Positions 51,228 through 59,761 of a DNA stretch of 64,000 nt are shown here, in pieces (positions within the stretch are counted from its first letter, which is position 1; the number at the start of each line of letters is the position of its first letter). This DNA comes from Halopseudomonas salina. GTDB taxonomy: Bacteria > Pseudomonadota > Gammaproteobacteria > Pseudomonadales > Pseudomonadaceae. The notes beneath the pieces are model-generated. The model saw only the letters and a list, made by a program, of their open reading frames with translations. It was not told where the DNA came from and did not search any database. Position numbers and translations under genes: made by a program. The stretch lies in the NCBI RefSeq assembly GCF_008641105.1, contig NZ_VTTI01000012.1, forward strand, positions 33,526 to 97,525, read 5' to 3'.

Positions 51228-51662
51228 TTACTTCAAGTTGGCCCGCAGTTCCGCAACTTCCTTCTCCAGCTCCGCTACCCGCTGCTCTGCCTGCACTTGG
51301 CCGGTCACATCTTTCTGAATGCCGATAAAGTAGGTGAGTTGATCGGCCTGATTGTAAACCGGGGTAATTGATAGCTCATTCCAGAACATAGTGCCGTCCT
51401 TGCGATAATTGCGCAGGATCTGCCGAGAGGGCTCGCCTTTCTTTACGGCGTCGCGTATGGCACGCAGACCTTCCTGATCGCGGTCTTCCATCTGCAGAAA
51501 ACGGCAATCCTGATAGAGAATCTCATCAGTTCCGTATCCGGTCAGTCGCTCGAAAGCTTTGTTGACGTAAATCAGGATATTGTCATCGCCTTCCTGTTCG
51601 GCAACGACAATTCCATCATTGGACGCATCAACCACGAGCTGCAGTAGTTTGGCATTGATCAT
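51228..51662 (-). CDS. Short LOV-domain blue-light receptor (PpSB1-LOV-like)
   Basis: A 144-residue single-domain LOV protein that binds flavin and forms a cysteine adduct in blue light. The photoactive cysteine is C53 in QDCRFLQ, with GYGTDEILY before it and NYRKDGTMFWNELSI and TYFIGIQKDV after it; homology to PpSB1-LOV of P. putida extends over the whole chain. The helical C-terminus (EQRVAELEKEVAELRA) is a dimer helix. Start ATG 51662 (MINAKLLQ) is chosen; GTG 51692 has no ribosome binding site. Likely partner of the MerR-type regulator. Confidence 0.95.
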   Translation of the reverse strand: MINAKLLQLVVDASNDGIVVAEQEGDDNILIYVNKAFERLTGYGTDEILYQDCRFLQMEDRDQEGLRAIRDAVKKGEPSRQILRNYRKDGTMFWNELSITPVYNQADQLTYFIGIQKDVTGQVQAEQRVAELEKEVAELRANLK

Positions 51663-51784
51663 TGCAACAGCGTTCTCCGTAAGTGTGTTCACATTCTATA
51701 GCAACATCCGGCGCTGTCCACCGCACCAATGGGCAAAGACTGCGGCATAATAGGGGCCTTTACATTGGTAGCGTCGAGGTTGGC

Positions 51785-52243
51785 ATGCATTTAGTTGTAA
51801 TCAGCGGTTCAGTTTACGGCACTGCAGATCTTGTTGCAGATGAGGCTGCGCAGCGGTGCCGTGCAGCGGGTCTGGAAGTTTCCAGAATCAAGCCAGCCAG
51901 TGTGGACGCCCTGCTTGAAGCTGCTCCAGATATTATCCTGGGCTGCGTTTCAACTACCGGCATGGGTGAGCTGCCGGACTCCTTCGTGCCTTTTTTTACC
52001 GAATTGCAAGATCGCTTTCCGTTGTTTACCGGCAAGCACTTTGCAGTCATCGGCCTGGGTGATTCGGCTTACGGAGATACGTTCTGCCAGGGAGGCGAGC
52101 AGCTCAGGGAGCTGCTTCTCGAGTTGCAGGCCCTGGAATCACTGCCAATGCTGCGTCTGGATGCCAGCGAAACGGTGTCCCCCGAGCTTGATGCCGAGCC
52201 CTGGCTTGACCAGTTCATCGAGTCACTTACTCACTCTGCCTAG
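51785..52243 (+). CDS. Short-chain flavodoxin (MioC-like)
   Basis: A 152-residue FMN-binding electron carrier. The phosphate loop is SGSVYGTAD (residues 7-15), the isoalloxazine loops are CVSTTGMGELPD and GLGDSAYGDTFCQG. Start ATG 51785 with GAGG upstream. It is divergent from the LOV gene and its stop shares CTAG with the convergent Crp/Fnr regulator. An electron supply role in the light response is possible but not shown. Confidence 0.92.
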   Translation: MHLVVISGSVYGTADLVADEAAQRCRAAGLEVSRIKPASVDALLEAAPDIILGCVSTTGMGELPDSFVPFFTELQDRFPLFTGKHFAVIGLGDSAYGDTFCQGGEQLRELLLELQALESLPMLRLDASETVSPELDAEPWLDQFIESLTHSA

Positions 52244-52995
52244 ATGTCTGCCGCCACCTCTCCACGGGCCAGGCGCGCCAACGCAGTTTCGTCCAGGATC
52301 ACGATCTGGCCGTAGTGGACGCGCAACCAGCCGGCCAGTTCCAGGCGTTTCAAAAGCTTGTTGACGCTTTGCCGGGAGCTGTTGAGCATAAGCCCCAGAG
52401 ACTCCTGGGATAACTGAATGGTAGCCTGGTTTGTGCCCTGATCAGTGTTCTCGTAATTGTGAGCATGCATCAGCAGTCGTTTCGCCAGCCGCGATGACAA
52501 GGGCAGCAGCGCGCTGTCCTCTAGCATCGCGAACGACAACCGGATGCGGCGGCAAAGCAGTTGCATGAAATGCGGATACAACTCCGGCCGGCGGTTCAGC
52601 AAGTCCTGAAACCCCCGGCGTGGAATCATGATCAGTTCGGTAAGCCCCATCGCATGGGCGTCGTGTGTTCGCGGCAGGCCGTCAAACAACGAGATTTCAC
52701 CAAACCAGCTGCCCGGGCTGAGCACTGTCAGCACAGCTTCGCGGCCATCCAGTCCAGTGCTGCTAACCTTTATGGCGCCACTGGCTACGCCGTATAGACC
52801 ATCTGCAGGATCATCCTTGGCATGCAGCAACTGCCCATCGTCAAGCCGCAGCAAGCGGGCCATATTGGCCATATCGTCCAGGGACTCACTCGGAAGATCG
52901 CGCAGCCAGCGATTACGTAGCAACAGCTCGCGGAACATCGAGGCGTCTGGCGCTGGGGACACTGTAAAGTGCTTGACAGTCCTTTTCTCTGTCAC
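52240..52995 (-). CDS. Crp/Fnr family transcriptional regulator
   Basis: A 251-residue regulator with an N-terminal cyclic-nucleotide-type sensor domain (residues 20-140; LSPGSWFGEISLFDGLPRTHD) and a C-terminal winged helix with recognition helix SSRQSVNKLLKRLELAGWL. There is no N-terminal cysteine cluster, so it is not an oxygen-sensing FNR/ANR protein. Ligand and targets unknown. It is divergent from the aldolase-like gene. Confidence 0.88.
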   Translation of the reverse strand: MTEKRTVKHFTVSPAPDASMFRELLLRNRWLRDLPSESLDDMANMARLLRLDDGQLLHAKDDPADGLYGVASGAIKVSSTGLDGREAVLTVLSPGSWFGEISLFDGLPRTHDAHAMGLTELIMIPRRGFQDLLNRRPELYPHFMQLLCRRIRLSFAMLEDSALLPLSSRLAKRLLMHAHNYENTDQGTNQATIQLSQESLGLMLNSSRQSVNKLLKRLELAGWLRVHYGQIVILDETALARLARGEVAADI

Positions 52996-53087
52996 GCCTT
53001 ACACTCCTTCCTATTGATTTGCGCAAGTATGCCGCAAGTTGGTCACTATGTGCGTAGCCCAAACCCAACAGAATGAGGATTGACACG

Positions 53088-53861
53088 ATGAATGCAATAC
53101 AACCCCTCCCGGTAGTGGACGTGAAAGATCAGGTCAGTGCCGATGAGTGGCAGACCCGTGTTGATCTTGCGGCCTGCTATCGCCTGATAGCAATGTACGG
53201 TTGGGATGATGTGGTGTTTACCCATGTCTCGGCAAAAATTCCAGGTACCGAGCACTTTTTGATCAATCCGTACGGCCTGATGTTCGAGGAAATGACTGCA
53301 TCCAATCTGGTCAAGATCGACCTGCAGGGCAACAAATTGATGGATACGCCCTACGATATCAATCCGGCAGGCTTTACCATTCACAGCGCTGTGCATGAAG
53401 TACGCCACGATGCGGCCTGTGTGTTGCACACGCATACCGCCGCCGGTGTCGGCGTGTCGGCACAAAAAGAGGGCATCCTGCCGATCTCCCAGCAGTCAAT
53501 CTTCGTACTGAGCAACTTGTCGTACCACGACTATGAGGGTGTGGCTCTGAACGAAGAGGAAAAGGCTCGTCTGCAGGCTGACCTGGGTAAGACCAATGCC
53601 ATGGTATTGCGTAACCACGGCCTGATGACGTGCGGCAAGTCTGTGGCTGAAGCCTTCCTGGGGATGTATACGCTGCAGCGTTGCTGCGAGATTCAGATTG
53701 CGGCCCAGGCGGGCAGTGGTGAGCTGATCACCATTCCTCAAGCCATTCTTGATGGTGCCAAGGAAAGCATGCGCAAGGTAACGCGTGGCGCCGGTGGCAA
53801 TATTGCCTGGCCTGCGCTGCTGCGCAAGCTGCAGCGGGTTAACCCCGGTTTCGACCACTAA
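53088..53861 (+). CDS. Class II aldolase/adducin family protein
   Basis: A 257-residue protein with the class II aldolase fold: zinc histidines in VLHTHTAAGVGV and NHGLMTCGKS, plus FTHVSAKIPGTEHFLINPYGLM. Related enzymes (fuculose-phosphate or ribulose-phosphate types) cleave sugar phosphates, but many members have no known substrate. Start ATG 53088 has AGGA 8 bases upstream; ATG 53073 has none. Stand-alone gene, so the substrate cannot be inferred from neighbours. Confidence 0.87.
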   Translation: MNAIQPLPVVDVKDQVSADEWQTRVDLAACYRLIAMYGWDDVVFTHVSAKIPGTEHFLINPYGLMFEEMTASNLVKIDLQGNKLMDTPYDINPAGFTIHSAVHEVRHDAACVLHTHTAAGVGVSAQKEGILPISQQSIFVLSNLSYHDYEGVALNEEEKARLQADLGKTNAMVLRNHGLMTCGKSVAEAFLGMYTLQRCCEIQIAAQAGSGELITIPQAILDGAKESMRKVTRGAGGNIAWPALLRKLQRVNPGFDH

Positions 53862-53961
53862 CCGCTGCTAGCTACAGTTTGAATTCCCCCTGGATGTCTG
53901 ATTGACCAGGGGCGTCAACCAAGCAGCAGTTAATGGTGCTCACAGGGCAGTGTTCGCGGCC

Positions 53962-53982
53962 GTCTGGATTTATGATCCAGAC
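53962..53982 (-). terminator. Hairpin after yaaA
   Basis: GTCTGGAT (53962-53969), loop TTATG, ATCCAGAC (53975-53982): a perfect 8-bp stem 6 bases beyond the yaaA stop. No T-run follows on the minus strand. A weaker 7-bp stem (CCCCTGG/CCAGGGG, 53887-53912) follows the aldolase gene. Confidence 0.45.
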
Positions 53983-53988
53983 ATTACA

Positions 53989-54765
53989 TCAATGCTGCTC
54001 GTCGCGCAGGAAGACCAGTTTGTCCGGGGTCGAACTGGTTGCATCAAAATAGTAGCCATCCAGGTCGAATTCTTTCAGTTTTTCCGGATCCTCCAGCCGC
54101 TCCTTGATCACGTAACGGGCCATCAGCCCGCGTGCCTTCTTGGCGTAGAAGCTGATGATCTTGTACTCACCGTTTTTCTGATCCTTGAATACAGTGTCGA
54201 TCACCCGTGCTTTCAACGCCTTGGGCTTAACTGCACCGAAATACTCCTGTGAGGCCAAGTTCACCAGAATATCGTCGCCTTGCTTTTTCAGGTCCTTGTT
54301 CAGCCATTCACTGATGTGCTCACCCCAGAAGCTATAAAGGTCCTTGCCGCGAGAATTTGCCAGTTTGGTGCCCATCTCCAGCCGATAGGGCTGCATCAGG
54401 TCCAGTGGGCGCAAAAGACCATAAAGTCCCGATAGCATGCGCAGGTGATCCTGGGCAAAGGCAAAATCGTCCTCGGTAAAATCCTCGGCGGCCAGGCCGG
54501 TGTAAACATCGCCCTTGAAGGCAAGCAGTGCCTGTTTGCTGTTGGCTTTCGTGAAGCTATCACTCCAACTGCCATAGCGCGCAACGTTGAGACTGGCGAG
54601 TTTGTCGGACAGGGACATCAATTCGGCAATATCCTGCGGTGACTTTTCCTGAAGTATGTCGATCAGCTCGCGGCTGTGTTCAAGGAAGCGCGGTTTGCTA
54701 TGGGTGCTGGTAACCGGGGGCGTTTCGTAGTCTAGGGTTTTGGCAGGCGAAATGACCAACAGCAT
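53989..54765 (-). CDS. yaaA: Peroxide stress protein YaaA
   Basis: A 258-residue DUF328/YaaA protein that lowers free iron and so limits Fenton damage during hydrogen peroxide stress in E. coli. The N-terminal [16 protein letters not shown] and [20 protein letters not shown], and late [17 protein letters not shown], match the family. Start ATG 54765 follows AAGGAGG (54769-54775). Upstream lies the second heptamer repeat element. Confidence 0.94.
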   Translation of the reverse strand: MLLVISPAKTLDYETPPVTSTHSKPRFLEHSRELIDILQEKSPQDIAELMSLSDKLASLNVARYGSWSDSFTKANSKQALLAFKGDVYTGLAAEDFTEDDFAFAQDHLRMLSGLYGLLRPLDLMQPYRLEMGTKLANSRGKDLYSFWGEHISEWLNKDLKKQGDDILVNLASQEYFGAVKPKALKARVIDTVFKDQKNGEYKIISFYAKKARGLMARYVIKERLEDPEKLKEFDLDGYYFDATSSTPDKLVFLRDEQH

Positions 54766-54847
54766 ATAAACCTCCTTGAATGATTGGGTTCATTATGCCG
54801 GATTGAGCTGGGCTGTGCTCTGTATCGGAGTGATAGGAGGGGTTAAT

Positions 54848-54903
54848 AGCGGCAAGCGGCAAGCGGCAAGCGGCAAGCTACAAGCTACAAGCTGAAAGCT
54901 GAA
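54848..54903 (+). repeat. Heptamer array AGCNNNA, 8 units (left arm)
   Basis: Eight exact 7-base periods: AGCGGCA x4, AGCTACA x2, AGCTGAA x2. Same unit type, orientation and position relative to genes as the array at 42104, with an inverted arm after a spacer of 68 bases. Confidence 0.96.
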
Positions 54904-54922
54904 AGAATTGAACCAGAAGTTG

Positions 54923-54959
54923 CTGGTTCCTCGGAGCCGAGCTCAGTCCGAGGAACCAG
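54923..54959. repeat. 13-bp perfect inverted repeat inside the second heptamer element
   Basis: CTGGTTCCTCGGA (54923-54935) and TCCGAGGAACCAG (54947-54959) with an 11-base loop. AACCAG at 54911-54916 is a third copy of the arm end and can compete for pairing. Confidence 0.9.
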
Positions 54960-54971
54960 AAGTACACTTCA

Positions 54972-55006
54972 TGCCGCTTGAAGCTTGAAGCTTGAAGCTT
55001 GTGGCT
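54972..55006 (-). repeat. Inverted heptamer array, 5 units (right arm)
   Basis: TGCCGCT, TGAAGCT x3 and TGTGGCT, the complement of AGCNNNA units, ending 6 bases from the stop of the PhoH-family gene. On that gene's transcript it comes first and can pair with the left arm. Confidence 0.93.
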
Positions 55007-55011
55007 CCGAT

Positions 55012-56394
55012 TCAGAGATGCGTTTCAGCGTACTCGGCCAGTACAGATCGCGGTACGCCCTGCAGGTGGATGTGGACGCCGTGGGGGAAGTCCTTGAAGC
55101 ATTCGGTAAGGTAGGTGAGTCCCGAGCTGGTGGCGTTAAGATAGGGCGTATCGATCTGGGCGAGGTTGCCCAGGCAAACCACCTTGGAGCCGGCTCCGGC
55201 GCGGGTGATGATGGTTTTGATCTGATGTGGAGTCAGGTTCTGGCTCTCATCAATTAGAATAAAGCTCTGCTGGAAGCTGCGGCCGCGGATGTAGTTCAGT
55301 GATTTGAACTGCAGCGGTACACGATCGAGTATGTATTCCACGCTACCATGGGTGCTTTCATCGTCCATGTGCAGGGCTTCCAGATTATCGGTAATGGCGC
55401 CCAGCCACGGCTCCATCTTCTCTGCTTCGGTACCGGGTAGAAATCCAATATCCTCATCCAGCCCTTGGGTGCTGCGAGTCGCGATGATCCGGCGATAGGT
55501 TTTGCTGACCATGGTTTGTTCGATTGCCGCGGCCAGCGCCAGGATGGTTTTGCCCGAGCCGGCGGCGCCGGTCAGGTTGACCAGATGGATGTCTGGATCG
55601 AGTAGCGCATACATCGCCAGAGCCTGGAAGATATCCCTGGGCCTCAACCCCCAGGCCTCCTGGTGCAGCAAGGGTTCCTGATGCAGATCACGCAGCACTA
55701 CCCTGTCTCCGTCAATAGAAGACACCCAGCCAATGAACCCCTGACCATCGATAATGAAGTCGTTGATATGCAAGCCCGGCATTTTTTCCGTCAATTGGAC
55801 TTCATGAACCGTCTTGCCCAGGCGCTGGTGGGTTTCAACACGGGTGACCGAATCCCAGAATGAACCGGGTATCTCATGGTAACCACGCGCCAGCAGTGCT
55901 ATGTCGTCGACCAACTGATCAGTGTGATAGTCCTCGGCATCAATCCCACAGCCCCGCGCCTTGAGTCGCATGTTGATGTCCTTGGACACCAACGCGACGC
56001 GAACTTCGGGATGACGACTCTGTAAATGACAGAGCTGATTGATGATCTTGTTGTCGTTAAGGTCATTGGGCAGGCAATGAGCGGGGATAATATTACGATC
56101 CATGAGAATGGCCAGACTGCCATTGGTGCCCAGCTTGCCACGCTGAATGGGCACCCCTTGTTCCACTAGCTCCGGTGGTGCGTCGGCAAGGGTGAGGTCA
56201 ATCAGGCGAATGGCCTGACGGCAATCTGCAGCGATGCTGGTTTTTCCGGATTTGAGCTTGTCGAGTTCTTCAAGAACAGTCATTGGGATGATGACGTGAT
56301 GTTCTTCGAAGTTGAGGATGGCGTTTGGGTCGTGGATCAGGACGTTGGTATCGAGGACGTAGAAGGTGTGTCGGGTTGGTCCGCACGCTTCCAT
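55012..56394 (-). CDS. PIN-PhoH fusion ATPase
   Basis: A 460-residue protein of the PhoH2 type: an N-terminal PIN RNase domain (FYVLDTNVLIHDPNAILNF, residues 11-29, with acidic metal residues) joined to a PhoH ATPase domain with Walker A GAAGSGKTILALAAA near residue 275 and Walker B FILIDESQNLT. It resembles PhoH2 enzymes that unwind and cut RNA. The start ATG 56394 gives the usual N-terminus. Neighbouring genes give no functional clue. Confidence 0.9.
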   Translation of the reverse strand: MEACGPTRHTFYVLDTNVLIHDPNAILNFEEHHVIIPMTVLEELDKLKSGKTSIAADCRQAIRLIDLTLADAPPELVEQGVPIQRGKLGTNGSLAILMDRNIIPAHCLPNDLNDNKIINQLCHLQSRHPEVRVALVSKDINMRLKARGCGIDAEDYHTDQLVDDIALLARGYHEIPGSFWDSVTRVETHQRLGKTVHEVQLTEKMPGLHINDFIIDGQGFIGWVSSIDGDRVVLRDLHQEPLLHQEAWGLRPRDIFQALAMYALLDPDIHLVNLTGAAGSGKTILALAAAIEQTMVSKTYRRIIATRSTQGLDEDIGFLPGTEAEKMEPWLGAITDNLEALHMDDESTHGSVEYILDRVPLQFKSLNYIRGRSFQQSFILIDESQNLTPHQIKTIITRAGAGSKVVCLGNLAQIDTPYLNATSSGLTYLTECFKDFPHGVHIHLQGVPRSVLAEYAETHL

Positions 56395-56710
56395 AAGCTG
56401 GCACCTCGCAGGAGCGGTATATCCGAAACTGTATCAGTCGCTGCTGGCAGCGTCTGGCAGTCCGCAGGACCGGCTCGATAGAGCTGCAGGTATCAAGGGA
56501 TCACCTGCAGTAATCGGCCGGTTAAAAAACATATAGCGCATTTGGGATGACATTCACAAGCGTGGTGAGGGCAATTTGGTGAAATTTTGCGAACAGACCA
56601 GCGGGCATATTCAGGGGGCTGAAAATCCCGTTATATTGATAGACCAGGTTACGCAGCAAGATGCAGCCAGAATTGAAGGCGTATGCTTTTGCTGCAGGAT
56701 ATTGCCCGGC
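56395..56710. other. PhoH-rhlB intergenic region
   Basis: This 316-base gap between the PhoH-family start and the rhlB stop has no gene that I can support. It contains an 8-bp hairpin CTGCAGGT/ACCTGCAG (56484-56491 and 56503-56510) and a following A-run (GGTTAAAAAAC at 56520-56530), but no T-run that would make the hairpin a terminator. A promoter for the PhoH gene must lie here. Confidence 0.5.
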
Positions 56711-58294
56711 CTAGCGACGTCGCTGCCTGTCACCGCCGTTCGCTCGTTTGCGATTGGCTGCCGCAGCTGCGGCCTGTTCCGCCTCATTTGCATCGCTAGC
56801 GGCTCTTTCGTCATCCGTCTGGTTGCGAGCAGGAACCTTCTGCAGCATGTGGGTTTCCGGCGGGATGCATACCAGCTTGTTGCCCAGCAGTTCCTCGATT
56901 GGCTGAATCTGGAAAGCATCATCCTCGCAGGCGAAGCTGATCGAGGTGCCCTTGGCGCCAGCGCGACCCGTACGGCCGATACGGTGGATATAATCTTCGG
57001 GATCGTCGGGCAGCGTGTAGTTGATCACATGGCTGATACCGTCGACATGAATGCCGCGCCCCGCCACATCGGTGGCCACCAGTACTCGTAATGTGCCGTC
57101 ACGGAAGTTGTCCAGGGTCCGGACACGCTTGTTCTGCGGGACGTCGCCGGACAGTTGTGCTGCGTTGATGCCGTCGCGTACCAGACGTTCCTGTATGCGT
57201 CTGACCTGATCCTTGCGATTGGCAAACACCATGACCCGGGTCAGATCCAGCTGGGTAATCAGGTTGTAGAGCAGGGTGTACTTGTCACTGCTGCTGACTG
57301 CATACACCTGTTGGTCGACGTTGGCCGAGGCGGCACGTTCCGGCTCGATCTCGACAATTGCCGGGTCCTGCGTCCACTGTTGGGACAGGTTCATGACGTC
57401 GTCACTGAATGTCGCCGAGAACAGCAGGGTCTGCCGATCACCCTTGCGCGGGGTCTGACGAATAATCTGACGCACCTGTGGGATAAAGCCCATGTCCAGC
57501 ATGCGATCGGCCTCATCGAGGATCAATACCTCGATCAAATCCAGGTGCACTTCTCCTCGGTTGCAGAAGTCCAGCAGGCGACCGGGGGTAGCAACCAGGA
57601 TGTCGCAATGGCGTTTTTCCAGTTGCTTGATCTGTTTGTCCAGATCCATCCCGCCGACAAAGGACATCACGTTCAGATTGCAGTGCTTTGTCAGACCTAT
57701 CGCATCATTGGCGATCTGCATCACCAGTTCGCGGGTCGGTGCAATTATCAGGGCCCTGGGTTCACCCATGAAGCGCTCATCCGGTGGTGGCGTCTCAAGC
57801 AACTGGGTAATGGTAGAAATCAGAAAGGCTGCGGTTTTGCCGGTACCTGTCTGGGCTCGTCCGATTGCATCGTGACCCTTGAGCGTATTGCCCAGAACCT
57901 GTGCCTGAATAGGGGTGCAGTAGCTGAATCCCTGGGCCTGAATGGCCTGCATCAGGCTGTCGGGAAGCGGGAAGTCATGGAAGCGGGTCTTGCCTTCGGC
58001 GGGCTCGACGACAAAATCGGAGCGGGACCAGGGTTTTGCTGCCGGTTTGGGGTCTGGCCTGGCTTCGGCCCGCGGCGGGTTCTGTCTCTCGGGCTGGGTG
58101 TTCTGGGGCGGCCTGGATTCCTTACGTGCCTGGCTGGCTTGCGGCTGGCGTGAATGTGGAGCACTGCGTGCCGGTTTTGGCTGTGCGCCGGCCTGGTTGG
58201 TGGCAGTGGTGCTGGAATCCTTGCGGGTGGCTTGCTGGTTTTTATCGACGGAGGCATCTGTGGCCCCAAACAGCTTTTTCAGTGCTTTCAGCAC
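56711..58294 (-). CDS. rhlB: DEAD-box RNA helicase, RhlB-type
   Basis: RNA helicase of about 527 residues that opens structured RNA for the degradosome. The ATPase core shows [12 protein letters not shown] (Walker A), [11 protein letters not shown] (DEAD), LFSATF (SAT) and [11 protein letters not shown] low-complexity N-terminal region (residues 15-90, rich in Q, P, R and A) and a basic Asn/Ala-rich tail flank it. GTG 58294 gives the common start [10 protein letters not shown]; an in-frame GTG at 58327 is an alternative. The RhlB symbol is likely, not proven, given several Pseudomonas DEAD proteins. Confidence 0.9.
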   Translation of the reverse strand: MLKALKKLFGATDASVDKNQQATRKDSSTTATNQAGAQPKPARSAPHSRQPQASQARKESRPPQNTQPERQNPPRAEARPDPKPAAKPWSRSDFVVEPAEGKTRFHDFPLPDSLMQAIQAQGFSYCTPIQAQVLGNTLKGHDAIGRAQTGTGKTAAFLISTITQLLETPPPDERFMGEPRALIIAPTRELVMQIANDAIGLTKHCNLNVMSFVGGMDLDKQIKQLEKRHCDILVATPGRLLDFCNRGEVHLDLIEVLILDEADRMLDMGFIPQVRQIIRQTPRKGDRQTLLFSATFSDDVMNLSQQWTQDPAIVEIEPERAASANVDQQVYAVSSSDKYTLLYNLITQLDLTRVMVFANRKDQVRRIQERLVRDGINAAQLSGDVPQNKRVRTLDNFRDGTLRVLVATDVAGRGIHVDGISHVINYTLPDDPEDYIHRIGRTGRAGAKGTSISFACEDDAFQIQPIEELLGNKLVCIPPETHMLQKVPARNQTDDERAASDANEAEQAAAAAANRKRANGGDRQRRR

Positions 58295-58362
58295 AGGCGT
58301 CTCTCTACATGGCGTTTGAATGATCACCGGCCAGTGTAAAGCAAGGGGGCTCTCTAGCGAAG

Positions 58363-58399
58363 CCCTGACAGGTTATTTTTTGATCAATATCTGTCAGGG
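58363..58399 (-). terminator. Hairpin after the carboxylesterase gene
   Basis: CCCTGACAG (58363-58371) and CTGTCAGGG (58391-58399) form a perfect 9-bp stem with a 19-base AT-rich loop, 17 bases past the carboxylesterase stop. No T-run adjoins the stem. It lies 70 bases before the rhlB start. Confidence 0.45.
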
Positions 58400-58416
58400 T
58401 GCTTAGAGCGTTTTGC

Positions 58417-59073
58417 TTATAAGCTCAGGCGTTGACGCAGCCAGCCATTGATATCCGCGATCTCCTGCGGGCAGACCTCGTGGCCCATGTTGTAATCGTG
58501 CCACTGTGGGCGATGTCCGGCTTTCTCCACAAGATCGTGGGCCAGCCGGCCCATTGCGTGGGGCACCATTGCGTCCTGACGGCCGTGGGCAAAGAACATG
58601 TCGAGCTTTTTGTCAGTCTTTTCCAAAAGGTCTTCGATCGTTGGGCCATAGGTAGAAAGCGCCATGACGCCGGCCAAAGGTAGCCCCGATTGCAGGGCAG
58701 AGTGCAGTACCACAGCGCCGCCCTGGGAAAAGCCGGCAAGGATAATACGTTCGACCTTGATCCCCTTGGCGATCTGCTCGTCCACAATTGCGCGCACTGT
58801 ATCGGCTGATTCCTGTAGTTGTTCCTGGCTGATTGCACGTGCCGGAGACATGCCGATAATGTCGTACCAGCTGGGCATCGGCATGCCGCCATTGATGGTA
58901 ACGGGGCGCGTTGGCGCCTGGGGGAAAATGAACCGCAAGCCGTGGCCGGCAGGCAGATTCAGTGCATCGACGACCGGTACGAAGTCGTAGCGGTCAGCGC
59001 CCAGGCCGTGCAGCCAGATAATGCAGGCATCTGCCTGGCCGGGCGGATCGATAACCAGTGGTGATTGACTCAT
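58417..59073 (-). CDS. Carboxylesterase (alpha/beta hydrolase)
   Basis: A 218-residue serine esterase of the phospholipase/carboxylesterase family. The nucleophile elbow is GFSQGGAV (Ser near residue 114), the oxyanion region CIIWLHGLGADRYDFVP at residues 17-33, and the acid and histidine in GRQDAMVP and MGHEVCPQE. Close to a well-studied P. aeruginosa carboxylesterase. Natural substrate uncertain. It follows yeiP by 21 bases in the same direction. Confidence 0.92.
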   Translation of the reverse strand: MSQSPLVIDPPGQADACIIWLHGLGADRYDFVPVVDALNLPAGHGLRFIFPQAPTRPVTINGGMPMPSWYDIIGMSPARAISQEQLQESADTVRAIVDEQIAKGIKVERIILAGFSQGGAVVLHSALQSGLPLAGVMALSTYGPTIEDLLEKTDKKLDMFFAHGRQDAMVPHAMGRLAHDLVEKAGHRPQWHDYNMGHEVCPQEIADINGWLRQRLSL

Positions 59074-59094
59074 TAGGTAGCTCCTGTTGCCGCG

Positions 59095-59661
59095 TCAGGC
59101 GCGGGACATGAATTTTCCGGATTCGGTATTGATACGCACCACTTCGCCGGTTTCCAGGTACTCGGGTATCTGAATTTCCAGGCCGGTGGCAAAGCGTGCA
59201 GTCTTGGTACGGGCGCTGGCGGAAGAACCCTTGATCGCCGGGGGCGTTTCCTCGATGGGCATTTCCACTACAGCGGGTAGTTCGACTCCGACCAGATTGC
59301 CCTCGACAATCAGGCCGTAGAGACCGGCAACACCGTCGTGAATATATTCGATCTGGTCTTCGATCTGATCGGCGCTGAGTGTGAACTGGGCGAAGTCCTC
59401 GTTATCCATGAAGGTGTAGCCGTCGACGTCCTGATAAAGATACTGAATGGCGCGCTTCTGGAAGTCGATGGGTGCGAGCATGTCATCGCCGGTCAGGCTC
59501 TGATCGAGCTTCTGCTTGGTCTGCACGTGGTTGAAGCGCACCTTGTACAGTGTGGTTCCGCTGCGCGAGGAGGGACTTTTCACGTCGATCTGCGACACGA
59601 TGTAAGGTTGACCGTTGATCTGGACGATCTGGCCTTTTTTCAGTTCTGCGGCTCTGGGCAT
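59095..59661 (-). CDS. yeiP: Elongation factor P-like protein YeiP
   Basis: A 188-residue EF-P paralogue. The N-terminal KOW-like domain holds ELKKGQIVQINGQPYIV and the tip loop SPSSRSGTTLYKVRF where EF-P has its modified residue; the loop here is SRSG and lacks the usual lysine or arginine pattern of EF-P. It likely acts at the ribosome, but its role is unclear. Start ATG 59661 (MPRAAELKKGQ); the frame upstream to 59673 adds only four residues. Confidence 0.93.
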   Translation of the reverse strand: MPRAAELKKGQIVQINGQPYIVSQIDVKSPSSRSGTTLYKVRFNHVQTKQKLDQSLTGDDMLAPIDFQKRAIQYLYQDVDGYTFMDNEDFAQFTLSADQIEDQIEYIHDGVAGLYGLIVEGNLVGVELPAVVEMPIEETPPAIKGSSASARTKTARFATGLEIQIPEYLETGEVVRINTESGKFMSRA

Positions 59662-59761
59662 GACGCAACACACTCGATAGAGGAAAGGCGGCTATTGTGC
59701 TTGTTAGGCCATGAAAGCTTCAAGCATGGATCCGCGCTAACAGGCCTGAACCTGCATGCGT

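Noticed and set aside
53014..53027. TTGATTTGCGCAAG as an FNR/ANR box between the Crp-type gene and the aldolase-like gene
   Set aside because: Only the left half (TTGAT) fits TTGAT-N4-ATCAA; the right half does not.
59710..59726. AGCTTCAAGCATGG as a third heptamer element upstream of yeiP
   Set aside because: Only one full unit and no inverted arm; too little to distinguish from chance.
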